A DNA stretch of 64,000 bases from Rosa chinensis (GCF_002994745.2 NC_037089.1:83724347-83788346), one strand, 5' to 3'. Shown: positions 1-10,264, counted from the first letter of the stretch. Program-made: numbers and translations. Notes: generated by a model from the letters alone, not told the origin.

Positions 1-675
1 GAGGTCCCGATTCCGCCCACGTAGCCACCGCATCATAGAGATTTCATGCCAAACCTGAAGCCTAATCCAACCTGCAAAAAACTTAAGCAATACCCCTCAA
101 AGGAGCTCCCCGAAAAGTTAGCTTTCACGTCGACCAGGCCAAAAGGCCAGCTTAGATGCCCGGGACACCGCCGGATGAGAGCGATCTTTCGGTCTAAAAC
201 TGCCGCCGACCCTAGGGTTTTGCTCTCCTCGCTCAGAGAGAGAGGGTTTGATAGGGCTTCACTGGATTGGACTTTTGCTTATATTTGGGGCTTTTGGGCT
301 CGACTTTGGATTGAAGATGATTGGAGCTTCTCAATTTGGGCGGTTCTGACGAATGAAGATGGAGTGGATGGTGACACATCATCCTATACTCCAATTGTTG
401 CTTGAATTTTGATCTTGGTTGCAAAGACCAGTAGCTCTGAGGGTCATTTTACTTTTCTGCTTTGGTGTTACTAGGTTTTTGTTAGGAATAATGGTGCGTG
501 GACTTTCTAAAATGTGGGTGTACTAGGGATACCCTAGTATTTGTCATGATAGGTTTTAGGGTTCTCTAAGAAACGATTCTTTATGTCGACCCCTCAGGGG
601 TGTTTTGTTTTTGTACAGCTTGCTGAATCTTATAATGAAATGACCTCTTTCGATAAAAAATAAAAAAATAAAAAG
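1..675 (+). mobile_element. LINE-like 3' end with A-rich tail (5' end outside the window)
   Basis: The stretch ends in an A-rich tail at about 654-674, preceded by a T-rich segment with stop codons in all frames. This layout is usual for the 3' end of a plant non-LTR retrotransposon on the plus strand. An open frame at 46-405 resembles no protein I recognise and is probably chance. The 5' end and any target duplication lie outside the window, so the call rests only on the tail and the general look. Confidence 0.3.
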
Positions 676-1402
676 TCGCATGGTTATAAAATTTTTATGT
701 CAAAGTGATCTTTGAAGTTTTTTTTCACTCCTAAGAGAAGAGGATCAAAGGATTTATCTCTTACCCCCATGATGACTTGAACCCATGACTTCGTCATTAG
801 GTAGTGATCTTTGAAGCTGGACCTACAGTATAAACAATTTTGATCATTAACTTATCTATCGGAATGAGGGTGTCATTCTTTTATTAAAAATGAATGTTCT
901 CTTTAGAATGGAACTATATATACCCATATATTTATACTATTACTATTAAGAGAAGGCTTCTTATTCTCCATTATTAATTTTTTTTTTACCGATTCACCCC
1001 TTATAAATTAACAAACTTTGAATTGGAAATAATCAATAAGGATAATAAAGTCAATTTACAAAATAAAAAATAAAATGAAAAAATAAAATAATTGTAGTGG
1101 AAACGTGGTGGTGGTTTTCTATGAGAAACTCTCACTATTTTTAACTACCTCCCACACAGTGGCGGACCTGCGTTACGTTCTGGGGGGTCCGAACCCCTGC
1201 CAGTTTGAATAGTCTCCTTCTCTGTCTATATATATGCTATATTAGAACCCTCTCTGCATTAATCATTCCTTTCTTATTTCATAGTTTCATACTACACTTC
1301 AATGATTTTAGTCTTTCCCTTTTGTTTTTGGTTTATATTTAATATTTTCAAAACATCCAGTAAGGAATGATATGTATCAAACATTAAGAGACTTTTTATT
1401 AA
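676..1402. other. AT-rich intergenic DNA, no gene seen
   Basis: No coding signal is visible. At about 932-960 there is a sequence close to the 5' end of the Helitron at 9947 (TATACTATTACTATTAAGAG), so a decayed Helitron start is possible, but I found no matching 3' hairpin. At 1151-1200 a GC-rich piece beginning CAGTGGCGGACC looks like the end of another DNA or short interspersed element; no partner end was found. Confidence 0.4.
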
Positions 1403-1497
1403 TGAGATAAATCCTTAATGAATGGAGTGGCTCAAACCCTTATAAACTCATAGGCAATGTCCTACTTTTTCCATGTGGGATGTATATATTCTCAACA
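1403..1497 (-). repeat. TRIM 3' LTR (eroded)
   Basis: This is the second copy of the TRIM repeat. It shares the block from the TGTTGAGAATATATACATCC end through GAGTGG but lacks about 25 bp near its other end compared with 1609-1729. Confidence 0.65.
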
Positions 1498-1608
1498 CGC
1501 CCCCGCACGTGTGATGAATTTTCAAACCATACACGTGGACAACTTTGGGTGACGTGGAGCCCGTGTCGCTGTTAGGCATGCACACATGGGTAACCCGCTC
1601 TGATACCA

Positions 1609-1729
1609 TGATAAAGTAATCTGGGGTTCACATCCAAAACCAATTGGCAATGGATGGAGTGGCCCAAACCCTTATAAACCCATAGGCAAGGTCCCATTTT
1701 TCCCATGTGGGATGTATATATTCTCAACA
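1609..1729 (-). repeat. TRIM 5' LTR
   Basis: This 121-bp repeat starts TGTTGAG and ends TTATCA on the minus strand and abuts the primer-binding site at 1597-1608. About 75 bp of it match the copy at 1403-1497. Confidence 0.75.
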
Positions 1730-1904
1730 TGATAGCTTTGTAAAGAAAATCAAGAAAAAGGAGAAAAATAGAAACTGGAATTAGAAATTGATGGATCGAA
1801 CTACATGATGGAGCTGAGCTAAGTACAGCTATTTATACTAGAGCTAGGATTTACAGATTGATGACACGTGTGATATCTAATGTGTGATATTAATACTGCT
1901 AACA
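1730..1904 (-). repeat. 3' LTR of gag-only element
   Basis: 175 bp, starting TGTTAGCAG and ending CTATCA on the minus strand. It differs from 5090-5264 at only a few positions that I could see by eye. Confidence 0.8.
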
Positions 1905-2057
1905 CCCCTCCAGCTTGATGATTAGATACAATCTTCAAGCTGACACAGAGATATAGATGTTGAGATGAGTAAAGCCAGGATATAGAAGCATGTAGCAACT
2001 TGTGTCAACCAGAGGAATGAGAGGAAGTAATCGCCACAAATTCATAGACTCACAAAC

Positions 2058-2566
2058 TGTTAATGCTCAAAGTCCGGCGGTAGCCGATCTTTCGTTTAAC
2101 GCGGGTCCGGTGGGCAGACCGCTACTCTGAGGATTTGATGGCCTCCGCTAGCTGTCACACGAGAGACAGAGCGTCAGAGGGAGACCGCGTTGGGCGGTCT
2201 TCACTTCTCCGATGCCTAAGTCAGTCAATGCATGTAGGCAGCATAACAATAAATGAGTAGTAAAATGCGTCATTAATAAGGAGAGAGGAGAGAACCTTTA
2301 TAGGTGAGGAGAAGGTTGATCTTCTTCTTGTTTTCGATGTGGGACTGATGTGCTTCGATACCCAGCGTCTGGAGCTTCTGATGCTACCTTGGCGAGGCGC
2401 GTGGCGGCGCGTTAGCTGTGATCTGGGGGCGATCCCGGGCTCGGGCGGTAGCCCGCCTGGCTATGTCTCCGCAGGTCGCCCACTTGGTGAGATTCGGTAC
2501 CTCTGGCGGTACAATGAGCGTGGCTCATTATACCTAATTATGCTTGCAAACGTACATGTAGGTACA
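2058..2566 (-). mobile_element. Solo LTR with 5-bp target duplication
   Basis: A GC-richer 509-bp segment interrupts the gag-only element. It runs TG...CA on the minus strand and is flanked by CAAAC at 2053-2057 and again at 2567-2571. On the minus strand it has a TATA box (CTATAAAGG, about 2295-2303) and then TTGACTTAGGCATCGGAG, a word I associate with LTRs of Ty3 elements of the Tat group. No internal region is present, so it fits a solo LTR left by recombination between two LTRs. Assignment to Tat is by resemblance only. Confidence 0.7.
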
Positions 2567-2787
2567 CAAACTTGTCTACAATTCATTAGATTTCTATCCG
2601 GAATGGAAGGAAGGAGCCAAGTTCCTGGTGTTGGCAAAGGTTCGATTTTCTTAAGGAGAGTATGCTGCAAACTGCCCTCAGCTTCCTTGGTATCTACTTT
2701 GTTCATAGACCTGTTGTACACATATATTTTGTCCACTCTTATGTCCTCCTTCTTGCTGTCATCCCCATCAAAACCCTTAACAACTTC

Positions 2788-4324
2788 TTAACAACTCTTA
2801 GTGAAATTTTCAGCAGCAGGCCCAACATCCATATCAGTTTCACAAGCAAAATTATCTTGAACTATCTTTTCGACATCAGTTTTGAAATTCTCATTTCCTT
2901 GAAGTTTAGTGTTGACATAAGAGTTATTGCCATCTTGAGCCTGGGCAGGTGTGGAAATTTTGTTTGCAGAAGACACAGAGGCTGCAAAGGCTGCATTTCT
3001 AAGTGCAAACAATGATGCAAAGCAAGGCATGGCCTGTGAGGAAAATTTCTCCTTACGAGAAAAGCCATTATTTTGCTGAGAACTATTGTTGAATGTACCA
3101 AGTTGCACATTTTGTTAAGAGAAGTTTCCATGTTGTTGAGCTCCATTGTGATTAAGATTGAACTGTTGGACATATGAAGTGTTAGAACCATTTTGAGGTG
3201 CATAACCATAAGAGGGAGCAGATGATGAAAAGTAATTTTCATTTCCAACATTATTATGCAGCATATATCCAGAATCAGGCACTGACTGCGGAACACCGAC
3301 ATTGGCAGTGAATGGGAGCAGGTCTTGACAATTTGGAGGAGCATTAGGCATACTAAGAGCTGAACTTGATATCATGCTATTGTGTGGTATCCCAAAATGT
3401 GTAGTAGAGCTAGGTGGTGGAGCATTATAATGATGAACATTGGAGGCACGAGATGATGTATTGTAATGGTTATAAGCAGGTATACCTAGAACCAGATTAG
3501 TATTGGTAACAATAGGAAAGAAACCAACATTTGATGTAGCAGTTTGTAGAGAATGTGTCATTGAAGAATATCCAGTATAATGGGATGGAAAGATTGCTTG
3601 AGATGATGGCCCTTTACTTCGTATCCCATATTGCATACTTTGAGATGAATTGGCAAGAATATTTTGTGCAATCATAGCTGTAAGAGAAGATGATGGTAGT
3701 GCTTTATAGTCGAGCATGGAAGCAGGAGCAAATGATCTTGATTCTTGAACAATATCGGACTCAACATCCAATAACATTGTGCGAAGCTCGCTTAGAGATA
3801 TTGGCGTTGTTCGAGCTCTGATGACAGTCTTAATGGCCGCAAAGTCAACATGCAATCCATTTAGGATCAGAAACACTATATCTTCATCAGGAATGAAAAC
3901 TCCAGAAGCAGAGAGTTGGTCCCGAACAGTTTTAAAACATTCCATATACTTGTCAATACTATCTTTACCTTTCCAAATTTTCTGCATTGAGGCCTGGAGC
4001 TCGAAAGCTTTGAACTTTGAAAGTTTAGCATACCTCTCATAAAGTGAAGTCCAGACTTCTTTTGAGGTTTTGCTCCCAACAATAAAAGAAAGAGCATCAG
4101 ATGACAAAGTACTAGTGAGAAGAGTAATTACAGCAGAATCATGCTTCCTCCATTCTTTATACTCTTCTGTAACCTTAGGGGTAATACCAGTCTCTTTTGT
4201 GATTTTGTATTGTGGAGGACAAGGAATGGATCCATCAATATACCCCATAAGATCACACCCTAGCAACATAGACTCTAGCACAAATCTCCAAGCTAGGCAT
4301 ATAGTTAGTATCATCTAACTGCAT
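2788..4324 (-). pseudogene. gag: Copia-type gag, broken
   Basis: The main open frame (3115-4314) encodes a Copia-type Gag of the UBN2 type: an N-terminal WRFVLESMLLGCDLMGYI segment, the helical stretch around FIVGSKTSKEVWTSLYERY, and a long Asn/Ser/Gln-rich tail. Gag forms the particle that packages element RNA. No zinc knuckle is visible. Two breaks are present. The usual start (LDDTNY, at 4297-4324) is in another frame, so there is a frameshift near 4295. An in-frame TAA at 3112-3114 separates the main frame from another 107 codons of the same composition (2788-3108) in the same frame. No pol follows. Confidence 0.7.
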
Positions 4325-5089
4325 GGTGATGAGATTACAGAAGTTGAAAAGGAGACAATTATCCAATCGACTGTTATTCATGATTATGAGAGCAGAGTTA
4401 AAAAGAAACACAGAACCAAATACTAGTACTAGATACTTTCCTCACAAGAGAACCAAACAGATAAATATGAAAATAGCCAATTTCCAAACCTTCAACTTCT
4501 GCACAAGAAAACCAGTAAAACTGAATTGCTTCAATGACCAAATTGAACACAGGAAATGATCTGAGAGCTTGCACAATATATGAGTATATATGATGTCAAT
4601 TATCTCTTGACAAAGAAGTAAACTACAAATCTGAGTCTTGAATTTCTTCAATCAAAGAAGCTAGGGTTTCAACAAAACTTGTACTTCTCTGAGCTTGTGA
4701 GTAGCTACAATAGTGAAATCGAACAATGATTATGGCAAATCTGAGCTTCAAAGATGTACAGCGCGCAGTATTGATTCTCAACAAATTTTAGTGAATCTTG
4801 AACAAATCTGAGTTTCTGAACTTGATAATGAAGAACTAGCTTCCAAAACTGAAATCGAGTGCTAATTATAGTAGATCTGAGCTTCGATGATGCAAATCAG
4901 AAGAGAAATTTCAACAAACTAAAAGAAAAAGGCTACTGGATCAGATTGAAGATGAAGAACATATCTGTTGCTGCTGAAAATCGAGGATGATGAACAGGAT
5001 TGAGTGTATAGAAACTTGAATCTGTGCTTGAATCTCTGAGAAATTGATGAACAATTGTGGTCACTGATCGACCTGAGCTCTTGATATCA

Positions 5090-5264
5090 TGATAGCTTTG
5101 TAAAGAAAATCAAGAAAAGGGAGAAAAATAGAAACTGGAATTAGAAATTGATGGATCGAAGTACATGAGGGAGCTGAGCTAAGTACAGCTATTTATACTA
5201 GAGTTAGGATTTATAGATTGATGACACGTGTGATATCTAATGTGTGATATTAATACTGCTAACA
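5090..5264 (-). repeat. 5' LTR of gag-only element
   Basis: This is the second 175-bp LTR copy. It is followed on the minus strand by the diverged primer-binding site TGATATCAAGAGC (about 5077-5089). Confidence 0.8.
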
Positions 5265-5870
5265 CATGTTAGGTCATATGATAAGATAAATAACGTCGAC
5301 GTATATATGCACGGTATGTACATTGTATACTGTTGATAATCAATTCAAGAAATAATTAATTTCTAGCAAAAAGAAGGTAGCTAAAATGCAATGTTTACAA
5401 ATCATGCACTGGATAATCAGGACAAGCTAGACTTCTTACACACCATTCCTTCTATTTTGACTCATCAATTGGATATATACTATAGTGTGTGTCTTTGAAC
5501 AACGAAGTCATGGAGAAATTGCAAAGGAAGGTCTCGGGAAATTTTGGTGTATAATTTTCTAGACAATTTTCCAAAGAATCGAAGACCATAAGACCCTGTA
5601 AGTCACTAGCAATTAATTAAGCTTCTAGACGATCAAGCTTTAAACATTAATTTACTAAATTGAAGAGGAATATTCATTATATATGCACACCATAATTGTA
5701 ATTTAGATTTTCCATGATCCCTTTATAAAATCAAGTAGACTCAGAAAACTAAAAGTAATTTCATGGTATTGCATAGGCAATTTCCAAATCAACATTGTTG
5801 AATGTGGAAAAATCTAACATCTTCGGATTTTCCAAATGGAGAGAGAAGCATTGACACCTTGCTAAAAGAC
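5265..5870. other. Intergenic, upstream of the microRNA pair
   Basis: AT-rich DNA with no coding signal. Its right part is probably promoter for the microRNA transcript that starts near 5900. Confidence 0.4.
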
Positions 5871-5877
5871 TATAAAT
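5871..5877 (+). promoter_or_regulatory. TATA box of the microRNA transcript
   Basis: TATAAAT lies about 70 bp upstream of the first microRNA hairpin, a spacing that would put the transcript start near 5900. A second TATA-like word (CTATATAAAG) at 6360-6369 lies beyond both hairpins. Confidence 0.5.
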
Positions 5878-5929
5878 ATGGCCCAGGCTTGAGTTCTCAA
5901 AGCATGAAGAGAAAAAATAGTTAAAGAGA

Positions 5930-6035
5930 TTGGGGGATTCAGGTCGCAGGAGAGATGGCGCGAGCTACGTATATGTGTAACATCGAGAGCAATATGCATG
6001 CTTGCTCCATCCTCCTGTGACATGAAACCCTCTAT
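5930..6035 (+). ncRNA. MIR3627/MIR4376-like precursor, copy 1
   Basis: The 5' arm at 5944-5964 contains TCGCAGGAGAGATGGCGCG. The 3' arm at 5998-6025 (GCTTGCTCCATCCTCCTGTG) folds back on it with a one-base bulge and a few mismatches, leaving a loop of about 35 nt. TCGCAGGAGAGATGGC matches my memory of miR3627 of apple and grape, a relative of miR4376. miR4376 is reported to target an ACA10-type Ca2+-ATPase in Solanaceae. The identification is from memory of the mature sequence; the hairpin itself is visible. Confidence 0.7.
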
Positions 6036-6131
6036 TTTTTCCTAAGTGAGTATTCGTCCTGGATCCTTTATTACTTACATTCTTGATCATCAAATGGATT
6101 AAGAGAGGGGGAGAGGAATAAGCGATAAAAG

Positions 6132-6290
6132 AGGTGGGAGGATTCCTGTCGCAGGAGAGATGGCATGAGCTAGCTTGTATATATATGCTTAAATACCGAG
6201 ATACTTGGTAAATATATATAGATGAGCTATTGATGGTGTATATAGTAGCTAGCTTGTGCCATCCTCTTGTGACAGTAATCCCTACAACTT
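6132..6290 (+). ncRNA. MIR3627/MIR4376-like precursor, copy 2
   Basis: The 5' arm at 6149-6169 contains TCGCAGGAGAGATGGCAT, and the 3' arm at 6247-6284 (GCTAGCTTGTGCCATCCTC and onward) pairs with it. The stem is about 36 bp with one bulge and few mismatches and includes AGCTAGCT at the loop side. The arms lie about 85 nt apart. This is the better-paired of the two tandem hairpins, and its mature region is closer to the miR3627 that I recall. Both hairpins lie within 350 bp on the same strand and could share one transcript. Confidence 0.78.
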
Positions 6291-6890
6291 CTTAATTTTG
6301 TGCATGTGTATCTAATTACAAGGGGCAAACTAAAGAGAACACAGTGGTAATCCACTCTCTCTATATAAAGTTGCATACGTATTATATGTATGATCTAGCT
6401 AGCTAGCTGATTGATCTACATATATTCATAGTTTTCTTATTATTTAACCTGTTTGTTTCGTATAGATAATGTTGCCGCGGAGTTTGCACAGAATGAAGAA
6501 AAGTACCGAAACGGGAAGCTTGATCGAAGAGGGGCAGGAATGGAGCAATAAAGATTTCATGCTTCAGCAGACATGGCGGATACCAGCTAGAATAGTCATA
6601 AATGGTGTAAACAAGAACAGTGACATAATGCAATATTGGTTTCAAGTTTCTACAGTTCCATGCTTAAGTAGGTCGGATCAGATAGAGTCTGTATTCTTCA
6701 CAGTACCGAATTATTATCAAAAGTTTGAGAAGTTTTCATTCTCAGTTCTGTATAAATTGTCTTTCATTTTCGGGTAGGATGAAGAATTTGATTAATTAAT
6801 TGGGTCCTTGAAAAGCCATATTGCCCGAGAAAGAAAGACAGTAATTGATTGCTTTCTATCTAGACCTGAATTTTCCATGTGTTTGGTATG
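6291..6890. other. No recognised feature
   Basis: An open frame of 102 codons (6472-6777) follows an acceptor-like TTTCGTATAG, but I recognise nothing in its protein and see no partner exon. It could be the 3' end of the microRNA transcript. Confidence 0.3.
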
Positions 6891-7110
6891 TAGGCTTGCT
6901 GACCTTAGAAGGCTTTTCATAGACTTGGACTATATATACTAGACTAATAGTCCGAAGTGTCCCTGAAGGACCTGAATTGCCCTTTCACAGGAAGCCTTGT
7001 GTTTCACACTTCGTCAAGTCACATGTATAATGTATATGTATCACTATTAAGTATCAACAACAAAACAATGAATTAATCTCGGATTATCATAAGCAAACAT
7101 GCTTAGGTTA
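6891..7110 (+). repeat. Dispersed repeat, copy A (partner at 50685)
   Basis: From GGCTTGCTGACCTTA to CATAAGCAAACATG this piece aligns with 50685-50882 in the same order. Shared words include AGACTTGGAC, ATGTATCACTAT, AAGTA and CAACAATGA, with many small differences. It has no coding potential. It is probably an old copy of an unnamed short element. Confidence 0.5.
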
Positions 7111-7506
7111 AGATTGGAGGCCATATGTATGAACCTTTTCTTGAAAGAAGCATTTTGTAAATCTTGATTTTTGACGAATACTGTATATCCTTGTCCATGC
7201 CTAGTTTGAGGAAAATGACATTAGAAAGTTTGGAAATTAACTTTCAACCTTCTAGTAGGTGAGATGATGAGATAGTTGGGTGAAACAAGGAAAAGCACCT
7301 CTAAGACATTGTACTAATTGTTGGGTCACTAACTGTGAAAGCATTCTTGAAGAGGCCCAATTATCTTTGAAGCTCAACTTTTACTTAGGGCTGGGCACGG
7401 GTCGGGTCTAACTAAAATTTTACTGGGACCAAGACCGGTCCATTTCTTACGATTCGGCCCAAAGCCCGTTTTGCAACCAACAGGGACCAACCCATTTCAT
7501 TTCGGG
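7111..7506. other. Intergenic, ending in a hAT-like fragment
   Basis: No gene is seen. From 7386 the sequence GGCTGGGCACGGGTCGGG resembles the terminal part of a second hAT-type element, so the element at 7507 may have landed in an older relative. Confidence 0.35.
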
Positions 7507-7817
7507 TAGGGGTGGGCTCGCGAAACCGAAAATCGAAAAAAACCGCACCGATACCCGAACCGAAGCCGAAAAAAACCGCACCGAAAAAACCGCACCGAAA
7601 AGCCAAAAACCGCACCGCACCGAATCTGGTCGGTTCGGTTTTCGGTTTCGGCCCAGTCGAAACCGAACCGCACCGAAAAACCGAACTCCCCATAATCCGG
7701 CTTTGTTTAATGCATATATATGTGGAAATGTGGAATCAATAGACGGAAACCCTAAAAGCCTAAAAGAGTAAAAAACTCATTTCGCGTCTGCCTCTCTCAC
7801 TCAAACAGTCAGACTAT

Positions 7818-7859
<42 letters not shown>

Positions 7860-9870
7860 CTCAGATCGCGATTCGACCTCAGCCCCAACCCCGAGTCTCT
7901 CCCTCTCCCTCTCTCTGTGACCTCTGTCTTGATCACGCTTCAACCTCAGTCCCCAGTGTCGGCGTGAACGACCTCTCTCTCTGACCTCTGTCACAATTTC
8001 ATAACGTCGGTGGTCGTCGTCTCTCTCGCTACTTCGCCGGAAGTCGATGCTCTCTCCGGTAAGCATATATCTATTACCCTTCTTTGTTGTGCGTTAATTT
8101 CACTTCAGTCTCTGATTGATTTTCATCTTCAGCAAAACCCCATCGATCTGGGCTTTTTGGACATCTGTGGATTGGAGCACCATGAGCTGAAGGCCAAGGA
8201 TGAGAATAATCTCGTCGTCGGTTAGCCAGTCGCCGTCTTTGGGCTCAGGTAATGATGGATCTCCGAGTTACTGAATAGTTTGAGTTGATTTTGTAGTTGT
8301 TGTGAAGTATGGGATTGTAGATCTAAGTGCTAAATCAATTATGTGTTGCTCCGTTCTAAGCAGCCATGGCCACAGCTGCGTTGCTCCGATCTCTACGACG
8401 TCATGACCTCGCTTCAACCCCTCTTTGTGCCTACTAATCTGTACGTCTCACTCCGTATCTCAGATTCTCTCCACCTTTTCATCTTTTTCAATTTGGGCTC
8501 TGATCATTTCAATGTTTAGATCTGCTTCGTACTGATTGTTTGTGTATTTCTGATGTGATTAGAGGAAATGGAATCGATATGGGTGATGTCATGGTATTTG
8601 AGTTACCAAGCCTGGGACCTCGCATAATAATCTGTGGCTCTGCAGGTTTGATTTTCTTTTCTGTGATGAGTGTTCATTTATGTTGATCAATAGATCTAGT
8701 GTGTAGTATGAATCTGATAATTTTGGGATTTTTCTTCTGTAAATCTGAATTCATTTGTATTATTATTCTTGTTCAGATTGAGAATTCATTGATTATGCTT
8801 TTCAGCCTATGGAGTTGATGTGTGAAGGGGATCGATTTATGTACCCAGCAAGAGAATGAGATACTATCAATTGCCCGTGCTCAAATCGCTGAGGGTTGCT
8901 CTGAGGTATCAACCTTGCACTTATTTTTGTTGTTCATATATCCTGCATAGAATTGAAACATATTGTCACTGGTCTTTGAAATGAATCGTGATTGAAATGG
9001 TTATCAACTCATACTTGTAATACTCAATCATGGTAACATTTAATCTTGGATCTCTTGGTATCGTTTATTTATATTTTCTCTCAGAGGGCTTTGCGTCTAA
9101 CCCATCTTTATATCAATTCTAGTGTGCACATACAATTGTTTTCTGTATTTATGATTGCTATCATTTAGCAAGTATTCCTAGTTCCAGTACTTTTTCTTTT
9201 CTTAAACTCAAGGCTTGTGTTTTTCAATCATGCACAGAAAAACTAGTTGCAGAGAAAAGCTGCAGAGGAGTTTTGATACTGTGTTTGCTTTAGAGGCTTG
9301 ATGGTATGCTAATCGATTTATTATCTTTACTTTATCTTCTCTCTTTTAAGAATTGAGTCACTATTTTTAGTTTTGCTAACTAGAGCTTGTCAAAATGTCA
9401 ATTGTACTTTTCAGGTAGAGTTGTTGATGGTCGCGAAATATCTGTGCTCAATTTGCAAAATATTAGTGAATCTGAACAAAAATAAAGATTAAAGAGAGAA
9501 TGAACTTGATATGTGGCTCCAATGGCCTTTCTTAACTTGGATTTTATTTTTTTTGGCTCCAATGGCCTTGATTCCTAGTTTCCAGTGTAATTCGCTGCTA
9601 GTGGAAAGAATGAACTTGATTTGTGGTTCACAGCCTCGCATCTAATAAAGATCTATAATATAATTAAATGATTTACATAAAAAAAAAAACCGAAGTTTGA
9701 CCGAAAAAAAAAAACCGAAGTTTGACCGGACCGAACCGAACTGGGCGGTTCGGTTTTCGATTTTAGTCTTCAAAAAGTGAAAAACCGTACCGAACCGAAC
9801 CGAAATTAAGTTCGGTGCGGTTTTCGGTTTTGGGTCAAAACGGAACCGAATAAAACCGAACCCACCCCTA
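7507..9870 (+). mobile_element. Non-autonomous hAT element (2.36 kb)
   Basis: The termini TAGGGGTGGG (7507-7516) and its complement CCCACCCCTA (9861-9870) are perfect inverted repeats. They are followed inward by subterminal tracts rich in AACCGAACCG and its complement, as in many plant hAT elements. The flanking octamers ATTTCGGG (7499-7506) and ATTTCAGG (9871-9878) match at 7 of 8 positions, fitting the 8-bp duplication of hAT. No transposase frame is visible. The interior looks like gene DNA: a CT-repeat leader, a short possible exon at about 8010-8060 ending at a GTAAG donor, and several more donor- and acceptor-like sites. It may carry a captured gene piece. Confidence 0.8.
7819..7856 (+). 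repeat. (CT)n microsatellite
   Basis: An uninterrupted CT dinucleotide run inside the hAT element, at the start of its gene-like interior. Confidence 0.9.
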
Positions 9871-9919
9871 ATTTCAGGCCAGGCTCCCAGGCTTTAGGGC
9901 CGAAATACCTATTTTCTAC

Positions 9920-9946
9920 TTATATATATATATATATATATATATA
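9920..9946. repeat. (TA)n microsatellite
   Basis: A TA run that directly precedes the Helitron. Helitrons insert between A and T, so a TA run is a natural target. Confidence 0.9.
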
Positions 9947-10264
9947 TCTATACTATTATTAAGAGAAGAGGCTTTGTTAGCCAAAGTGGCGTGAAAAGAC
10001 GACTTGATCCTTAGACCATAGATTATCTAAAAATATTTTTTAATAAATGGATGTCATAATCGTAATAAACAAAATAATAGAATAAAATTTTAATTTATTT
10101 CCCCCTAAAATCTCTCTCTATAACTTCCTACTTCCACAGTTCCACAGCAAAAGAGGAGGAAAAAAAATACAAATTCCAAAACTCCCCACGTTTCTCCAAT
10201 GATTATTTTGTTTTTTTTTCTTTTAAAAATTAAACCCACACACAAAGTGTGTGTTTTGGTCTAG
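9947..10264 (+). mobile_element. Non-autonomous Helitron (318 bp)
   Basis: The 5' end begins TCTATACTATTATTAAGAG after an A. The 3' end is CTAG (10261-10264) before a T. Seven bases upstream of CTAG lies a hairpin, CACACAC (10237-10243) with GTGTGTG (10247-10253). TC start, 3' hairpin, CTAG end and A/T insertion site are the standard Helitron marks. It has no coding capacity, so it depends on a RepHel protein made elsewhere. Confidence 0.88.

Larger units (their letters stand above)
1403..1729 (-). mobile_element. TRIM (terminal-repeat retrotransposon in miniature)
   Basis: Two direct repeats flank a core of about 110 bp. The right repeat (1609-1729) is the 5' LTR read on the minus strand and begins TGTTGAGAATAT; the left repeat (1403-1497) is a diverged copy with an internal deletion. 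Directly inside the 5' LTR, positions 1597-1608 read TGGTATCAGAGC on the minus strand, the initiator-tRNA-Met primer-binding site. Directly before the 3' LTR is a purine tract (GCGGGGGCG on the minus strand). There is no coding capacity, as expected for a TRIM, which must be moved by enzymes of other elements. I did not find a target duplication, and the left LTR is eroded, so this is an old copy. Confidence 0.8.
1730..5264 (-). mobile_element. Gag-only Copia-type LTR element
   Basis: Near-identical 175-bp LTRs at 1730-1904 and 5090-5264 flank an interior with a Copia-type gag and no protease, integrase or reverse transcriptase. On the minus strand the 5' LTR is followed by TGATATCAAGAGC, a diverged primer site, and the 3' LTR is preceded by the purine tract GCTGGAGGGG. 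With TG...CA ends the flanks do not match, but moving the boundary by two bases gives a perfect 5-bp duplication, ACATG at 1727-1731 and 5264-5268. The left end abuts the TRIM exactly. A solo LTR (2058-2566) is nested inside. It is non-autonomous and would need pol supplied in trans. Confidence 0.8.

Noticed and set aside
2339..2791. 150-codon frame across the solo LTR
   Set aside because: It crosses the solo LTR boundary into the gag-only element and resembles no protein.
6472..6777. 102-codon frame downstream of the microRNA pair
   Set aside because: No recognisable protein, no partner exon and no unusual codon pattern. Noted only as part of the flank.
7512..7742. Lys/Pro-rich frames at the left end of the hAT element
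   Set aside because: They are produced by the AACCGAACCG-type subterminal repeats, not by a gene.
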